Shown here in pieces: positions 45,003 to 53,902 of a DNA stretch of 64,000 nt. Position numbers and translations under genes: made by a program. Positions within the stretch are counted from its first letter, which is position 1. Each line of letters starts with the position of its first letter. The stretch is taken from positions 22,092 through 86,091 of the forward strand of contig UQDS01000007.1 of NCBI GenBank assembly GCA_900539865.1. Direction: 5' to 3'. The notes under the pieces were generated by a model, which did no database searches, had not been told where the DNA came from, and was given only the letters and a program-made list of their open reading frames with translations. The stretch comes from an uncultured Mollicutes bacterium. Its GTDB lineage: Bacteria > Bacillota_I > Bacilli_A > RFN20 > CAG-288.

Positions 45003-46548
45003 TCATTTTTTTGTATTGTTATTTTCTAAAACGAATCTGATCAGTAAGGAAGTGTTGCTGTTGTTATTATAGTCAAAGTTATAACTGATATTAACGATTT
45101 CTTCTTTCTCTCCAAAGATGGTGTGAGAAAGAGAACTGACTTTATAATCGGCATCAATTTCAACTAGGGGATTTGAGCCTGCATATATAAATAAACCAGA
45201 TTGATAGATACCTCTAGAGTCAATCAGTCTATCGATAGTTCTATTACTTTCTTGAAAATAACCAGTTTTTCTATTTAAGAAGTAATATCGATTATCCCAA
45301 ACAGAATCTTCCCGTGGAGCTACAAATAAATATTTATCCTCAATGGAAGCGTTGCTTAATAACGAAAAATCTCCATTGTAAGATAGAGTGTTTTCCGGTG
45401 AAGTAACGATTTCTAATTCCTTTTCTTTTTTGGTTACTTTAATTGAATTATCTAATACAACCAAATTTTCATCTTCTTCGAGAGATACTAGCTTATCATT
45501 GAAGATGATGTTTCTATTATCTTCAATGATAGAAGTATCTTTCAATTCTTTTTCTACTTTGTTATTGTCTTTAATAATATAAGTATAATTTGTGTTGGAT
45601 AATATTCCATCTTCTAGAATTTTCTTTCCTAAGGCTACGGCATAAGATTTATCTTTGGAAAGTTTTATTAAAATTGGATAGAGAACATAATCAGGATGTT
45701 CGTTGATTTTATTATCTGAGGAAACGATCGCCTTGTATTTTTACCATCATAGACAAAATCAGCAAAGTAGATATGGATGTAGTCATTGTATCCATTAAAA
45801 GTATCTGAATTATCTTGCTCCTCTTGGATTTGGATATTTCCAGTAAAATAAATATCAGATTGAATTGGATGCTCTGCGACTTTAACGCGCTGATATTTTC
45901 CTTCATGGAACACACGATATTCAGTGTCGTTAAGTACTTCGATGTTTGAAACATCATCTAATGCAATGTAGTTATCCGTTTCTAAGTCATAATGTAAATT
46001 TATTGCATAAAAATGAGACTCTTCGAATTCTTTAAATAAAGCGATTTTCTTGTCATCATCTAAAAAAGTTCTCTCTAATATTTTTAATTCTTTAAGTCTT
46101 TATCAGAAACAGTTAAATCATCAAACACTTCATAAATCCTGGAGTTTTTCGCAACGATCAAATAATCTGTTTCAAAATCATCATTGCTTTTTTAAGCGTT
46201 TAACGCACGGATTTTTTCTCCAAAGGAATCGTAAAAAAATCGCATTTTCACCGACTTGATCCACATAGATTGTTGATGTTCCAGCTCTTTTGGCTACTAG
46301 AGGAGAATGTATTTTATTGATTTCCCGTTTAAAAAAGACGTGTAATGATTTGTGTCTGTTAAATAGTAATCACCCGCGATCTCACTCTTTTGTTGAATGA
46401 GTCTATGCTTGCAATGATAATTTTTACTGTTGAAATTTTTTATGGCGAACTCATGTTTTAAATCAGCAAGGGAATAATTCCCAGAACATGATGCTATAGA
46501 AACAAATGAAAAAGAGCACTGAAAGTATGAATCATTTTATTTTTTCAT
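45003..46548 (-). pseudogene. Decayed lipoprotein gene
   Basis: A gene of about 500 codons can be followed on the minus strand but with stops and frameshifts. The ATG at 46,548 is preceded by GGAGA and is followed by a stop after three codons. The next frame shows a lipobox-like SIASC, and further open pieces lie at 46,200-46,050, 45,957-45,668 (two overlapping frames) and 45,545-45,003 (180 codons, intact). The longest piece ends in a Asn-rich beta-type sequence. The product would have been an exported lipoprotein that reads like a WG/beta-repeat protein (ETDNYIAL, YYFLNRKTG). Function lost. Confidence 0.75.
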
Positions 46549-47248
46549 ATGTGATGTTCTCCATATATATTTCAATTATAACAATATAATTTTTATTCCA
46601 TGGTAACAGTATTGATAAAAAAGTACAAAGGAAGAAAAAGCGACTGATTTTACTTTTTGAGATAATCAACGAGAAGAGAATATAGGTTAATGTTATAGAT
46701 ATTTTTCTTTTTATCGTAAAATAGAATCCTGTAAGCCAGAATTATATAATCATATAGAAATTCATATGCAATTGTATCTTAATTTCTTAAAATGACATTA
46801 GATAAATGTTGTGTTTAAAATAAGGAAAAGAGTGTATCGATTCCTTGAAATGTTTTGCTTTTTGTATTCAAATTGAAAAAATGATAAGAAATAAAATACG
46901 GTGAAATTCTATATAAGAATTAAAAGACTAACGTGAAAATAATGCGATTTTGTAAAACATTATAAAGACGAAAATAGTTTTAAATAAGAAGAAAATGAAT
47001 GTTTTTCTTATACAAACAGGATGTATTTGATTTTCTGATTAAATTTTAAAAAAGTGTAAAATAGTAATTTAAATAAGGGAAGATTGTTTCGTAGTAGACA
47101 TCAGTCTTCATCACTTACTGCACATTTCTTTTGAGTTATAACACATTGAAAAAACCAAAAAATAAGAAGGAAAAAATCTTGACTTTGGAATGTGTACAAA
47201 TATAATGAAATTAACATGTATTTAAAACGAGCGAAAGGAGAAAATAAC
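46549..47248. other. AT-rich interval without a gene
   Basis: About 700 bases of very AT-rich sequence; no coding, RNA or mobile-element signal seen. Only the RBS of the 47,249 gene lies at its end. Confidence 0.5.
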
Positions 47249-47395
47249 ATGGCAAAAAACATTAGAACTGTTTCGACTAGATCCGAATTTGAGAACACGA
47301 TTTCCGTTTATAACGCAAACGGTTTCAAAATCAAATCCAAATCGGATAATGAAGTTGTGTTAGTAAAGAAAACACGCTCAAAAAATGGTCTTTAA
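47249..47395 (+). CDS. Small protein, 5' frame of a frameshifted membrane-protein gene
   Basis: 48 codons; the ATG at 47,249 is preceded by AAAGGAG eight bases upstream. Product MAKNIRTVSTRSEFENTI and on to KKTRSKNGL. At the A6 run (47,380-47,385) the next frame continues smoothly as WSLTGGSLGF and two hydrophobic stretches. The joined protein would be about 94 residues: a soluble alpha/beta N-terminal half plus one or two membrane helices. Family not recognised. Confidence 0.65.
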   Translation: MAKNIRTVSTRSEFENTISVYNANGFKIKSKSDNEVVLVKKTRSKNGL

Positions 47396-47532
47396 CTGGT
47401 GGATCCTTAGGCTTCATTATGATCATCCCTAGATTAGTCATTTTATGCTGTACCCTCTTTACTTGGCCTTTCATCTACAATAAGCTTCACACTAAAGTTG
47501 AAACCGCGACTGTACGTTTAGTTCAAGAATAA
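47386..47532 (+). pseudogene. 3' frame of the frameshifted small membrane protein
   Basis: Open from the A6 run to TAA at 47,530. Hydrophobic GFIMIIPRLVILCCTLFTW then a short basic/acidic tail ending VRLVQE. Has no start of its own; either lost through a one-base deletion or reached by -1 slippage on A-AAA-AAT. A terminator follows at the usual distance, which supports it as the true gene end. Confidence 0.65.
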
Positions 47533-47555
47533 AAACTTTGTCGTTAACAATTTAG

Positions 47556-47580
47556 AGAGCTCTGCAAAGAGCTCTTTTTT
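47556..47580 (+). terminator. Terminator after the small membrane protein
   Basis: AGAGCTC (47,556-47,562) pairs with GAGCTCT (47,569-47,575), followed by six T's. The interval from here to 47,916 holds nothing else recognised. Confidence 0.85.
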
Positions 47581-47916
47581 TGATATTTTGAAACCGAATA
47601 AGGAATTGCATTTTTAATCGTCTCTAAAGCAAAGAAAATAGGATGTATATAAAGGATAGAGAAATCATGTGATTAAATAAGTAGTCAAATTGTTGAATAT
47701 TGAACAAAGTGCATCAATATGTATGTGGAATTTTTTGTTTTATAAAGAGTAGATTTATTGAAATAACATTTAAATATTAAATTTGTGTTTAAAATATAGT
47801 TTTTAAAAAATAAGAAAAAAACATCGAAAAACATCGAATTTTATGAAAAGATTGAGTTTTTATAATGAATTGCAAGGAGAATAGTTTGTTGGTTTGATAG
47901 TTTGAATTTCCAACAA

Positions 47917-47976
47917 TTGACAACGCATATACTTCGTAGCAAAATCAATGGAAGTTATAACATATTATTGTTATAA
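47917..47976 (+). promoter_or_regulatory. Promoter and palindrome before the third prepilin-like gene
   Basis: TTGACA (47,917-47,922), 17 bases, CAAAAT (47,940-47,945). Downstream an 8-bp perfect inverted repeat TTATAACA / TGTTATAA (47,955-47,962 and 47,969-47,976) sits at the transcription start, a likely operator. The leader element of the other two genes is absent. Confidence 0.5.
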
Positions 47977-48003
47977 ATTAGTTTTATATGTGAGGTTTGT
48001 GTC

Positions 48004-48321
48004 ATGCAGAAAAAGAAGGGTTTCACATTGGTGGAACTGTTAGTTACGATTTGTGTTATTTCCATCCTTTCGACCGTTTCGGTCTTTGGATATTATGGTT
48101 ATGTTCACAGAAATAATTTAAAGCTAGATGAATTAGAGGTAGAACAGGCTAACAAGGCATTAGAAGCATATTTTGTTAAGCATAGTAATCATCTTACCAG
48201 TGCGAAAGATGTCCGTGACGCCATCTATGAAACGACAAAAGGCAATTTTGATTTAGATACTTTTACCTTGCGCAGCCAAGAGAAAGATTATCATCTTTTT
48301 TTACAATACAGAAGAAAATAA
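48004..48321 (+). CDS. Prepilin-like protein, N-terminal frame (frameshifted at T7)
   Basis: Begins MQKKKGFTLVELLVT, a prepilin peptidase site with one hydrophobic helix, then a stalk region (NFDLDTFTLRS) that matches the paralogue at 53,903 (IDLDTFALRSSDKGYNLFYN). After HLF the frame turns into LQYRRK-stop, whereas the paralogue continues YNTDTNELEI. Removing one T from the seven-T run at 48,296-48,302 restores YNTEENKLEI and joins it to the 48,323 frame. RBS before this ATG is poor (GTGAGG). As it stands only a 105-residue product is made. Confidence 0.85.
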   Translation: MQKKKGFTLVELLVTICVISILSTVSVFGYYGYVHRNNLKLDELEVEQANKALEAYFVKHSNHLTSAKDVRDAIYETTKGNFDLDTFTLRSQEKDYHLFLQYRRK

Positions 48322-48322
48322 A

Positions 48323-51247
48323 TTGGAAATCTTAAAAGGAATTCCGCAAGCAAAGAAGGAACAAAAACAAACGTTGAAGAAGTCTGTCAATCTTCTTCCG
48401 GATAAACTTCCGAGTTTTAATAAATATGCGACGATTGACTCGTTCTTGTGGACTACAGAGACACCATATCTCTTTGTGACACAGACGGGTGATTTTGGAA
48501 GTTATTTACATAAACTTAACAGCGGTGAATATAATCGCAGCAACACCAGCCTTTGGAATGTTTTAGAAGAAAAACATGAACAAAAGTATTTTGATGCGAT
48601 TCAAGAACATTATCTTGTCTTAAGGGACACTGACGATCAAGAGGATCACTCGGGAAGCTTTTTCCACTTTAAAGAAGAAGTGACCCGCAAAGTAGAAAAG
48701 ACCATTCTTTTTGCAAGCTCTGTTGACACCTTAAAGAAAGATACTATTTCACCAGAGGTGTTAGAGCATGTCAACATGACCTTCCCGGATAATATCGATA
48801 TTGTTTTTGACAACGCCTTAGGAAACGCTTCTGAAAATAATTATTACACAGCAAACGAAAACTTCACATTTAACTTTAACGCTTTTGGTACACCCGCAAA
48901 TTTATATATCGATACTGTTTTTGATGATGGCTTAAAGAACCATATCGCTCCTTTAAAGATGCATCAAGGCACGAAAGTTGATAACATATTGACCATTTAT
49001 TACAACCATGACACCTATCAGCTTTACGGGGATGAATTGATCAATTTAAGTAGACCACAGCAAAGCGAATACATCGCTTATCCCGAAGAAAACTTAGAAC
49101 ATATCAACGCCTTTATTCAGGACGTTACGTTCCTTAGAGACACTTTGAAGGAAAATCGATATGACTTGTTCCAAGCGGTGACAAAAGAGAACAAAGAGAC
49201 AACGATCGATCAATTGATCAGAGAGTGTGATCATCGATATCAAAATCTTGAGTTTTGGGAAAAGGATTATCTCACAAAACATCATCAAGATCTCTATGCT
49301 GCTTTCTATAACAACACAGGTGATCATCTTTCTCTCAACACAGGTATCTTTGATAGACTTTCTATTTATGAGCGAAAGATCGAGCAGATTAAAGAAAAAG
49401 CATCTTTAATTTCCGTAGATGATTTTGGAACATCTGATTCTTTAGATCTCGTAGTTTTCTTCCGCAATAACAATATTGTATTAAGCGATGAGACATCTAC
49501 AGATGGCGTGTGCTTTAAAACGCTTTTTACGATGACACAAAAAGGCAATATCACCATCGATATGGATCGTTCCTTCATTTATCTTCCTAATGAAGATCAA
49601 GCGGGTGTTGTTCTCTTAGCTCCGCGAAATAGAACGGACCATGTTGAGATTCCTTTTAGCTTTTCTGGTTATGCTGCGATTCACACGTCGCTTACCGATA
49701 TGACCGTAGGAAAAGAATTTGATCTCTACATTTATACGAATGCGATTTACGATAAATTCAAAGATGAAAAGGTTGAAAATATCTTCCGCTTAGGAGCCCT
49801 AGCCCCATATTATCAGGACAACCTCAGTGAAACTTTCCAAGTGAAAAATGAAAAGACAGGAAAGAATGTTCAGCTTTATCGCATGCACTTTAATTTACCA
49901 AACGCGATGGAATTGAAAGAGTATGAGATTTTCTGCGGTGAATATGTAAGCACCGAGAAGATGAATATCCGCGTCAAAGATGATGCAACTAGTTTACAAT
50001 TGAACCCTACTTCCATCACCTTAAAAGACAACGCTGCCAAGGATAATTTCATCACTTGTGATATTACATTTGATCCCAATGACAGCTACTATGTCATCGA
50101 TAAAGACGGAAAAGTCAATTACCATGTCCACATCGGAGAGAACAATCCACAAATGAATTTCTATCAAAAGAATTTCAATGGTAACGGCTGCATCATGGAT
50201 GCATCTAAAGTCACTTATCAAGATAATAAGGATAAAGCAAAAGCCCTCATTTATGCTGAAGAAGCAAAGATTGAACGCTTGCATATCAAATTGCAAAGAG
50301 CGACAGATTTTGCCCCTTATGAAAGCTTTGAAAAAGCGGCCTCCGGTATCAAGGGTCACAATGCGACCATTGACCATGTAAGTGTAGAAGGCGGTTTGGC
50401 TGGCATCTGTTCCTTTGGTGATGTAAACGGTAAACCGATGGAAGTCAAAAACTCTTTCTTCCGCGGCAATGTCGTTTCCGTTTTAGCACATCAAGATTCT
50501 CAGAACAAACCGAATATTGTCAAACTTCAAGATACCGTTATCGACACGAAGATTTCCGATTCTACTGCAGAGAATGTCTTATCTCGCGGTGTTGCTACCC
50601 TCTATTATCCTAGCGAAGACGGAATCGCTTATGATGCTCTTAGCAACGTAGACGTCAGTTTCAATAACACTACAGTTTACGGTTGGGCAAAAGTAGCGGA
50701 AGTCAAGAAGACTTACGGTATATTGACCAAAGGTTTGCTCCACAGTTTCCTGGAAGAAAATTTCAAAGAAAAGCTGGATGAAATGATTGCTGATCACTGG
50801 TTTGTCATGGCAGGACCTTATTGGAAGAGAGAAGAGACATTAAAAGGTTTGATCGATGTCTCTAAGAAATTAGGAGACCAAATCTTTACCAATTGCAATG
50901 CGCTTCACATTCCAATGAAAGCGGTCAAATATGATGTCACCGAGGAATACAGTAACCTTGTTTGCTATGTTCCAAGCTATCTTTATGCCGGCATCACCAA
51001 GACAGTCAATAAAGAGGATACTCTCTTTATGGAATTCGGAAATGCGGATGTAGATAAGTTCGGTATGAGTCAAAACACGAAGCAGGCAGATACGCAATCT
51101 ATCACAGAGATGTTCTTAAAATACTTGCTTGTGGAAAAATATTATTGGCATCTGAATACAACGACAGATCTTTACTTCAGAAACAACGATGTCTATGAGG
51201 GAACTTGGAGTGCGGGACCGATTACTCCAAGCGACCCGACTTGGTAA
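48323..51247 (+). CDS. Prepilin-like surface protein, large ectodomain frame
   Basis: 974 codons that continue the 48,004 gene after a one-base frameshift; an independent start is unlikely because the frame begins at a TTG without RBS. The part shares with the 53,903 product the TPYLYV, LNSGEYN and long helical N-terminal region, then a Tyr/Asn-rich beta region with an amphipathic ending. The late section (HNATIDHVSVEGG, NSFFRGNVVSVL) looks like beta-helix strands. No stop or further shift in almost 3 kb, so the frameshift is recent, reversible or a sequencing artefact. Full product about 1,080 residues. Confidence 0.85.
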   Translation: MEILKGIPQAKKEQKQTLKKSVNLLPDKLPSFNKYATIDSFLWTTETPYLFVTQTGDFGSYLHKLNSGEYNRSNTSLWNVLEEKHEQKYFDAIQEHYLVLRDTDDQEDHSGSFFHFKEEVTRKVEKTILFASSVDTLKKDTISPEVLEHVNMTFPDNIDIVFDNALGNASENNYYTANENFTFNFNAFGTPANLYIDTVFDDGLKNHIAPLKMHQGTKVDNILTIYYNHDTYQLYGDELINLSRPQQSEYIAYPEENLEHINAFIQDVTFLRDTLKENRYDLFQAVTKENKETTIDQLIRECDHRYQNLEFWEKDYLTKHHQDLYAAFYNNTGDHLSLNTGIFDRLSIYERKIEQIKEKASLISVDDFGTSDSLDLVVFFRNNNIVLSDETSTDGVCFKTLFTMTQKGNITIDMDRSFIYLPNEDQAGVVLLAPRNRTDHVEIPFSFSGYAAIHTSLTDMTVGKEFDLYIYTNAIYDKFKDEKVENIFRLGALAPYYQDNLSETFQVKNEKTGKNVQLYRMHFNLPNAMELKEYEIFCGEYVSTEKMNIRVKDDATSLQLNPTSITLKDNAAKDNFITCDITFDPNDSYYVIDKDGKVNYHVHIGENNPQMNFYQKNFNGNGCIMDASKVTYQDNKDKAKALIYAEEAKIERLHIKLQRATDFAPYESFEKAASGIKGHNATIDHVSVEGGLAGICSFGDVNGKPMEVKNSFFRGNVVSVLAHQDSQNKPNIVKLQDTVIDTKISDSTAENVLSRGVATLYYPSEDGIAYDALSNVDVSFNNTTVYGWAKVAEVKKTYGILTKGLLHSFLEENFKEKLDEMIADHWFVMAGPYWKREETLKGLIDVSKKLGDQIFTNCNALHIPMKAVKYDVTEEYSNLVCYVPSYLYAGITKTVNKEDTLFMEFGNADVDKFGMSQNTKQADTQSITEMFLKYLLVEKYYWHLNTTTDLYFRNNDVYEGTWSAGPITPSDPTW

Positions 51248-51261
51248 CATCTTATCCAATG

Positions 51262-51313
51262 AAAAACCTCTGTTATTTGAAGGGTATTTCCTACAAACAC
51301 AGAGGTTTTTTTT
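51262..51313. terminator. Bidirectional terminator
   Basis: AAAAACCTCTGT (51,262-51,273) pairs with ACAGAGGTTTTT (51,299-51,310). It lies between the convergent 48,323 and 51,324 genes. Confidence 0.88.
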
Positions 51314-51323
51314 AATCTCAACT

Positions 51324-52031
51324 TTAGTGATAAACAATTTGCGCTGTGACAATGCATTTTCCATCGGCGGATTTTAATTCATAACCATAGATATTATCTC
51401 TTTTTCCTTTTGCTAAGGTAAGAGTGTCATTGTACTTTCCTTGTGCGTTATATTTGATGATGAAGTCGTAAGAGTGAGCGTAAAATGAATCCAGCTCTTC
51501 TAAAGAGAAAGTGTCAAAATACATAGAAATGGATTTGACATTGTTTAAATGCATGGAGCTATCTAACATAGAAGGTAAAACTTCTCTTGTGACGCTTTCA
51601 TCATAGGGGATATTTTCAAAGTCATAGGATGTGTCAATCTCTTGATTCACTTTCGGAAAATCGATTGCAGTCAAACGCAAAAAGCGGAAAGAGACAATAT
51701 CGATTGCGCAAAGCTCTGTTAAGACAGTGACAATGCATTTCCCTTCTTCGTTTATAAAGATTGTTCTTATATAAGCAAAGAGAGCGTTTGATTTCACAAT
51801 TTCACAACAAATTCGTATCGTTTGATTGTAGTAAGGCCTAGAGTCAACATGAACCTTATTGTGGGTGAAAACCCACATGCCGTGACATTTTTCTTTCAGG
51901 GAAACGTTATCTAAAGAAATTTCCTCCAGCGTTTGCGTGATCATATTTTCGGAGATTTTCAGTATTTCCTCCAGGGGAGTAAAGGAGCGATAATTGCATT
52001 CGGAGAATGTGATTTTCTTTTCTATTTTCAT
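51324..52031 (-). CDS. Acyl-ACP thioesterase-like (FatA-type) protein
   Basis: 235 residues, a double-hotdog length. The N-terminal half has GMWVFTHNKVHVDSRPYYN near residue 52, a pattern of the acyl-ACP thioesterase W-x-x-x-R/H-x-x-v-h-x-x-x-x-P core. The C-terminal half has SMHLNNVKS near 160, equivalent to the usual N-x-H-x-N-N active-site segment, here with Ser-Ser-Met-His. The enzyme releases fatty acids from ACP to end synthesis. Cytoplasmic. RBS is a weak AAGG at 11 bases. Convergent with the prepilin-like gene and divergent from the CNNM gene. Confidence 0.8.
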   Translation of the reverse strand: MKIEKKITFSECNYRSFTPLEEILKISENMITQTLEEISLDNVSLKEKCHGMWVFTHNKVHVDSRPYYNQTIRICCEIVKSNALFAYIRTIFINEEGKCIVTVLTELCAIDIVSFRFLRLTAIDFPKVNQEIDTSYDFENIPYDESVTREVLPSMLDSSMHLNNVKSISMYFDTFSLEELDSFYAHSYDFIIKYNAQGKYNDTLTLAKGKRDNIYGYELKSADGKCIVTAQIVYH

Positions 52032-52168
52032 GTAGTGTATAACCTTTTTCGAAACTATTATGAGCTAGATAAGGCGGAAAATCTATTTCTTTTTTTGTTG
52101 TTATACGAAAAAAAGAAATTGTAACATACAATTATCACATTGCATTAGGAAAGATAGCACTCTTTTGA

Positions 52169-52174
52169 TATAAT
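52169..52174 (+). promoter_or_regulatory. -10 box of the CNNM gene
   Basis: TATAAT preceded by TGA; the -35 region (TTAGGA at 17 bases) is weak. The leader is about 30 bases with GAAAGGGG as RBS. Confidence 0.5.
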
Positions 52175-52211
52175 GAATTAATGTTTATTTTAGAAAGGGG
52201 TAAAACATTAC

Positions 52212-53480
52212 ATGGATGACCTACCTTTGATAGTAGTTATTGTAGTATGCGTTATTTTGTCGGCGTTCTTCTCGGCATCAGAGACTGCCTATACGTCCGT
52301 CAATAAAATCAGATTAAAAACACAAGCGGAAAATGGCGATAAGAAATCGGAAAAAGTATTGAAAACCATCGATAAATACGACCGCTTGATCTCGACGATT
52401 CTTATCGGTAATAATATTGTCAATATTACGGCGGCTACTTGCGCCACTATCGTATTTTCTCGTCATATGTCACCGGAGACAAGCTCTTGGGTTTCGACAT
52501 TAGTGATGACTATTATTGTTTTGATCGTTGGAGAGGTATGCCCGAAAAGCTTTGCTAAGCTTCATTCGGAAGGAGTGGTTCGCTTTGTCAATCCGATCAT
52601 TCGCTTCTTGATTTATATCTTTTTACCTTTCTCCTGGCTTTTGGAACAAATCTCTCGCTTCTTCAATATGCTCTTTAAAGGCAAAAAGGTCGATGATAAA
52701 TTTTCCGAAGATGAACTTCTTACCATCATCGATGAAATTGAAGATGAAGGTATCATCAAACCCTATGAAAAAGATTTAATCACTTCTGCCATCAAATTTG
52801 ATGACATCGAAGTAAAAGATATTGTCACTCCACGAAAAGATATTGTCGCGATCGAAGTGACAAGTTCTGTCGAGGAGATTCATAAAGTTTACGAAGAAAG
52901 TAAATTCACAAGAATTCCGGTTTACCGCGATACCATTGATAACATCATCGGTATCTTGCATGAGAAAGATTTTTATTCTTATCTCTTAAATAACATGGAT
53001 AAAGAATTTAAAATCAGCGAAATCATGAGACCGGTTCACTTTGTCTCACAGGAGACAAAAATATCTGTTATCTTTAAGAAATTTAGAGATGAACAATTCC
53101 ATATGGCTGTTGTTTTAGATCAGTTTGACTCTACGCTAGGATTGATAGCGATGGAAGACATCGTGGAAGAACTTGTCGGTGAAATTTTTGATGAAACAGA
53201 TGAAATCATTGAAGAAACAAAAGAAGTGGATGAAAACCATTTCTTAGTAGACGGTCGAGAAATTTTATCAGACGCTTTAGAAATCATGGATATTGAGCTC
53301 AAAGATGAAGATGAAGAAGACCCTACCGATCTGAATCAAACGATCAATTCCTGGCTCTGTTCTATCTTTGGTAGACTTCCTACGGCTGGAGATAACCTCA
53401 TCTTCCAAGATGAGTGGAAAGTCATGGTGAAAACCGCAAATCGCAAAGGTGCGATTTCTGTCGAATTTGAACGTATATAA
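52212..53480 (+). CDS. CNNM/HlyC-CorC family transporter
   Basis: 422 residues. DUF21/CNNM membrane domain (residues 1-180) with three or four helices and the conserved SASETAYTSVN and GNNIVN segments. Two CBS domains from about 195 to 325 (IVTPRKDIVAI; RIPVYRDTIDNIIGILHEKDF). A CorC_HlyC domain at the end (about 340-422). Family members move magnesium or other divalent metals; the old hemolysin label is misleading. Single gene with its own terminator. Confidence 0.94.
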   Translation: MDDLPLIVVIVVCVILSAFFSASETAYTSVNKIRLKTQAENGDKKSEKVLKTIDKYDRLISTILIGNNIVNITAATCATIVFSRHMSPETSSWVSTLVMTIIVLIVGEVCPKSFAKLHSEGVVRFVNPIIRFLIYIFLPFSWLLEQISRFFNMLFKGKKVDDKFSEDELLTIIDEIEDEGIIKPYEKDLITSAIKFDDIEVKDIVTPRKDIVAIEVTSSVEEIHKVYEESKFTRIPVYRDTIDNIIGILHEKDFYSYLLNNMDKEFKISEIMRPVHFVSQETKISVIFKKFRDEQFHMAVVLDQFDSTLGLIAMEDIVEELVGEIFDETDEIIEETKEVDENHFLVDGREILSDALEIMDIELKDEDEEDPTDLNQTINSWLCSIFGRLPTAGDNLIFQDEWKVMVKTANRKGAISVEFERI

Positions 53481-53486
53481 TCGATT

Positions 53487-53515
53487 ACGCCATCTTCTTT
53501 GGATGGCGTTTTCTT
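53487..53515 (+). terminator. Terminator of the CNNM gene
   Basis: ACGCCATC (53,487-53,494) pairs with GATGGCGT (53,502-53,509) and T's follow. The interval to 53,840 shows nothing else. Confidence 0.85.
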
Positions 53516-53840
53516 GTATATTATGTGTCTGTTTATTTTTCCTTTGGTTGAGAAGGAAATCAAAAGATACATATGTTAAATACAGCTTATAAATATGGAA
53601 GATACTCATAAAATTATTCGCTTCAGTCATAATGTGTTTCTGATTTTAACAAATTAAGACGGATGCCATCTTGTACGTGTATTTTTTGTCATTTTGTTCA
53701 TTGTGCTTATTTTTTATAAAAAAAGTGAAATTTTTTAAATGAGTTTAGAATGGAATAGTTTCAAACTTTTTAGACTAAAATTTGAAAAAAGCAATATTAA
53801 TATATTGTTTTTTTACGACACATCAGAACATTATTCTAAG

Positions 53841-53868
53841 TTGACATGTTCACAGGTTATAATATAAT
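53841..53868 (+). promoter_or_regulatory. Promoter of the fourth prepilin-like gene
   Basis: TTGACA (53,841-53,846), 16 bases, TATAAT (53,863-53,868): both boxes are perfect consensus. Predicted short leader with AAGGAGG in front of the ATG, so strong expression is expected. Confidence 0.8.
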
Positions 53869-53902
53869 ATTTAATCTAAAATGATAATTAAGGAGGGAAG
53901 AC

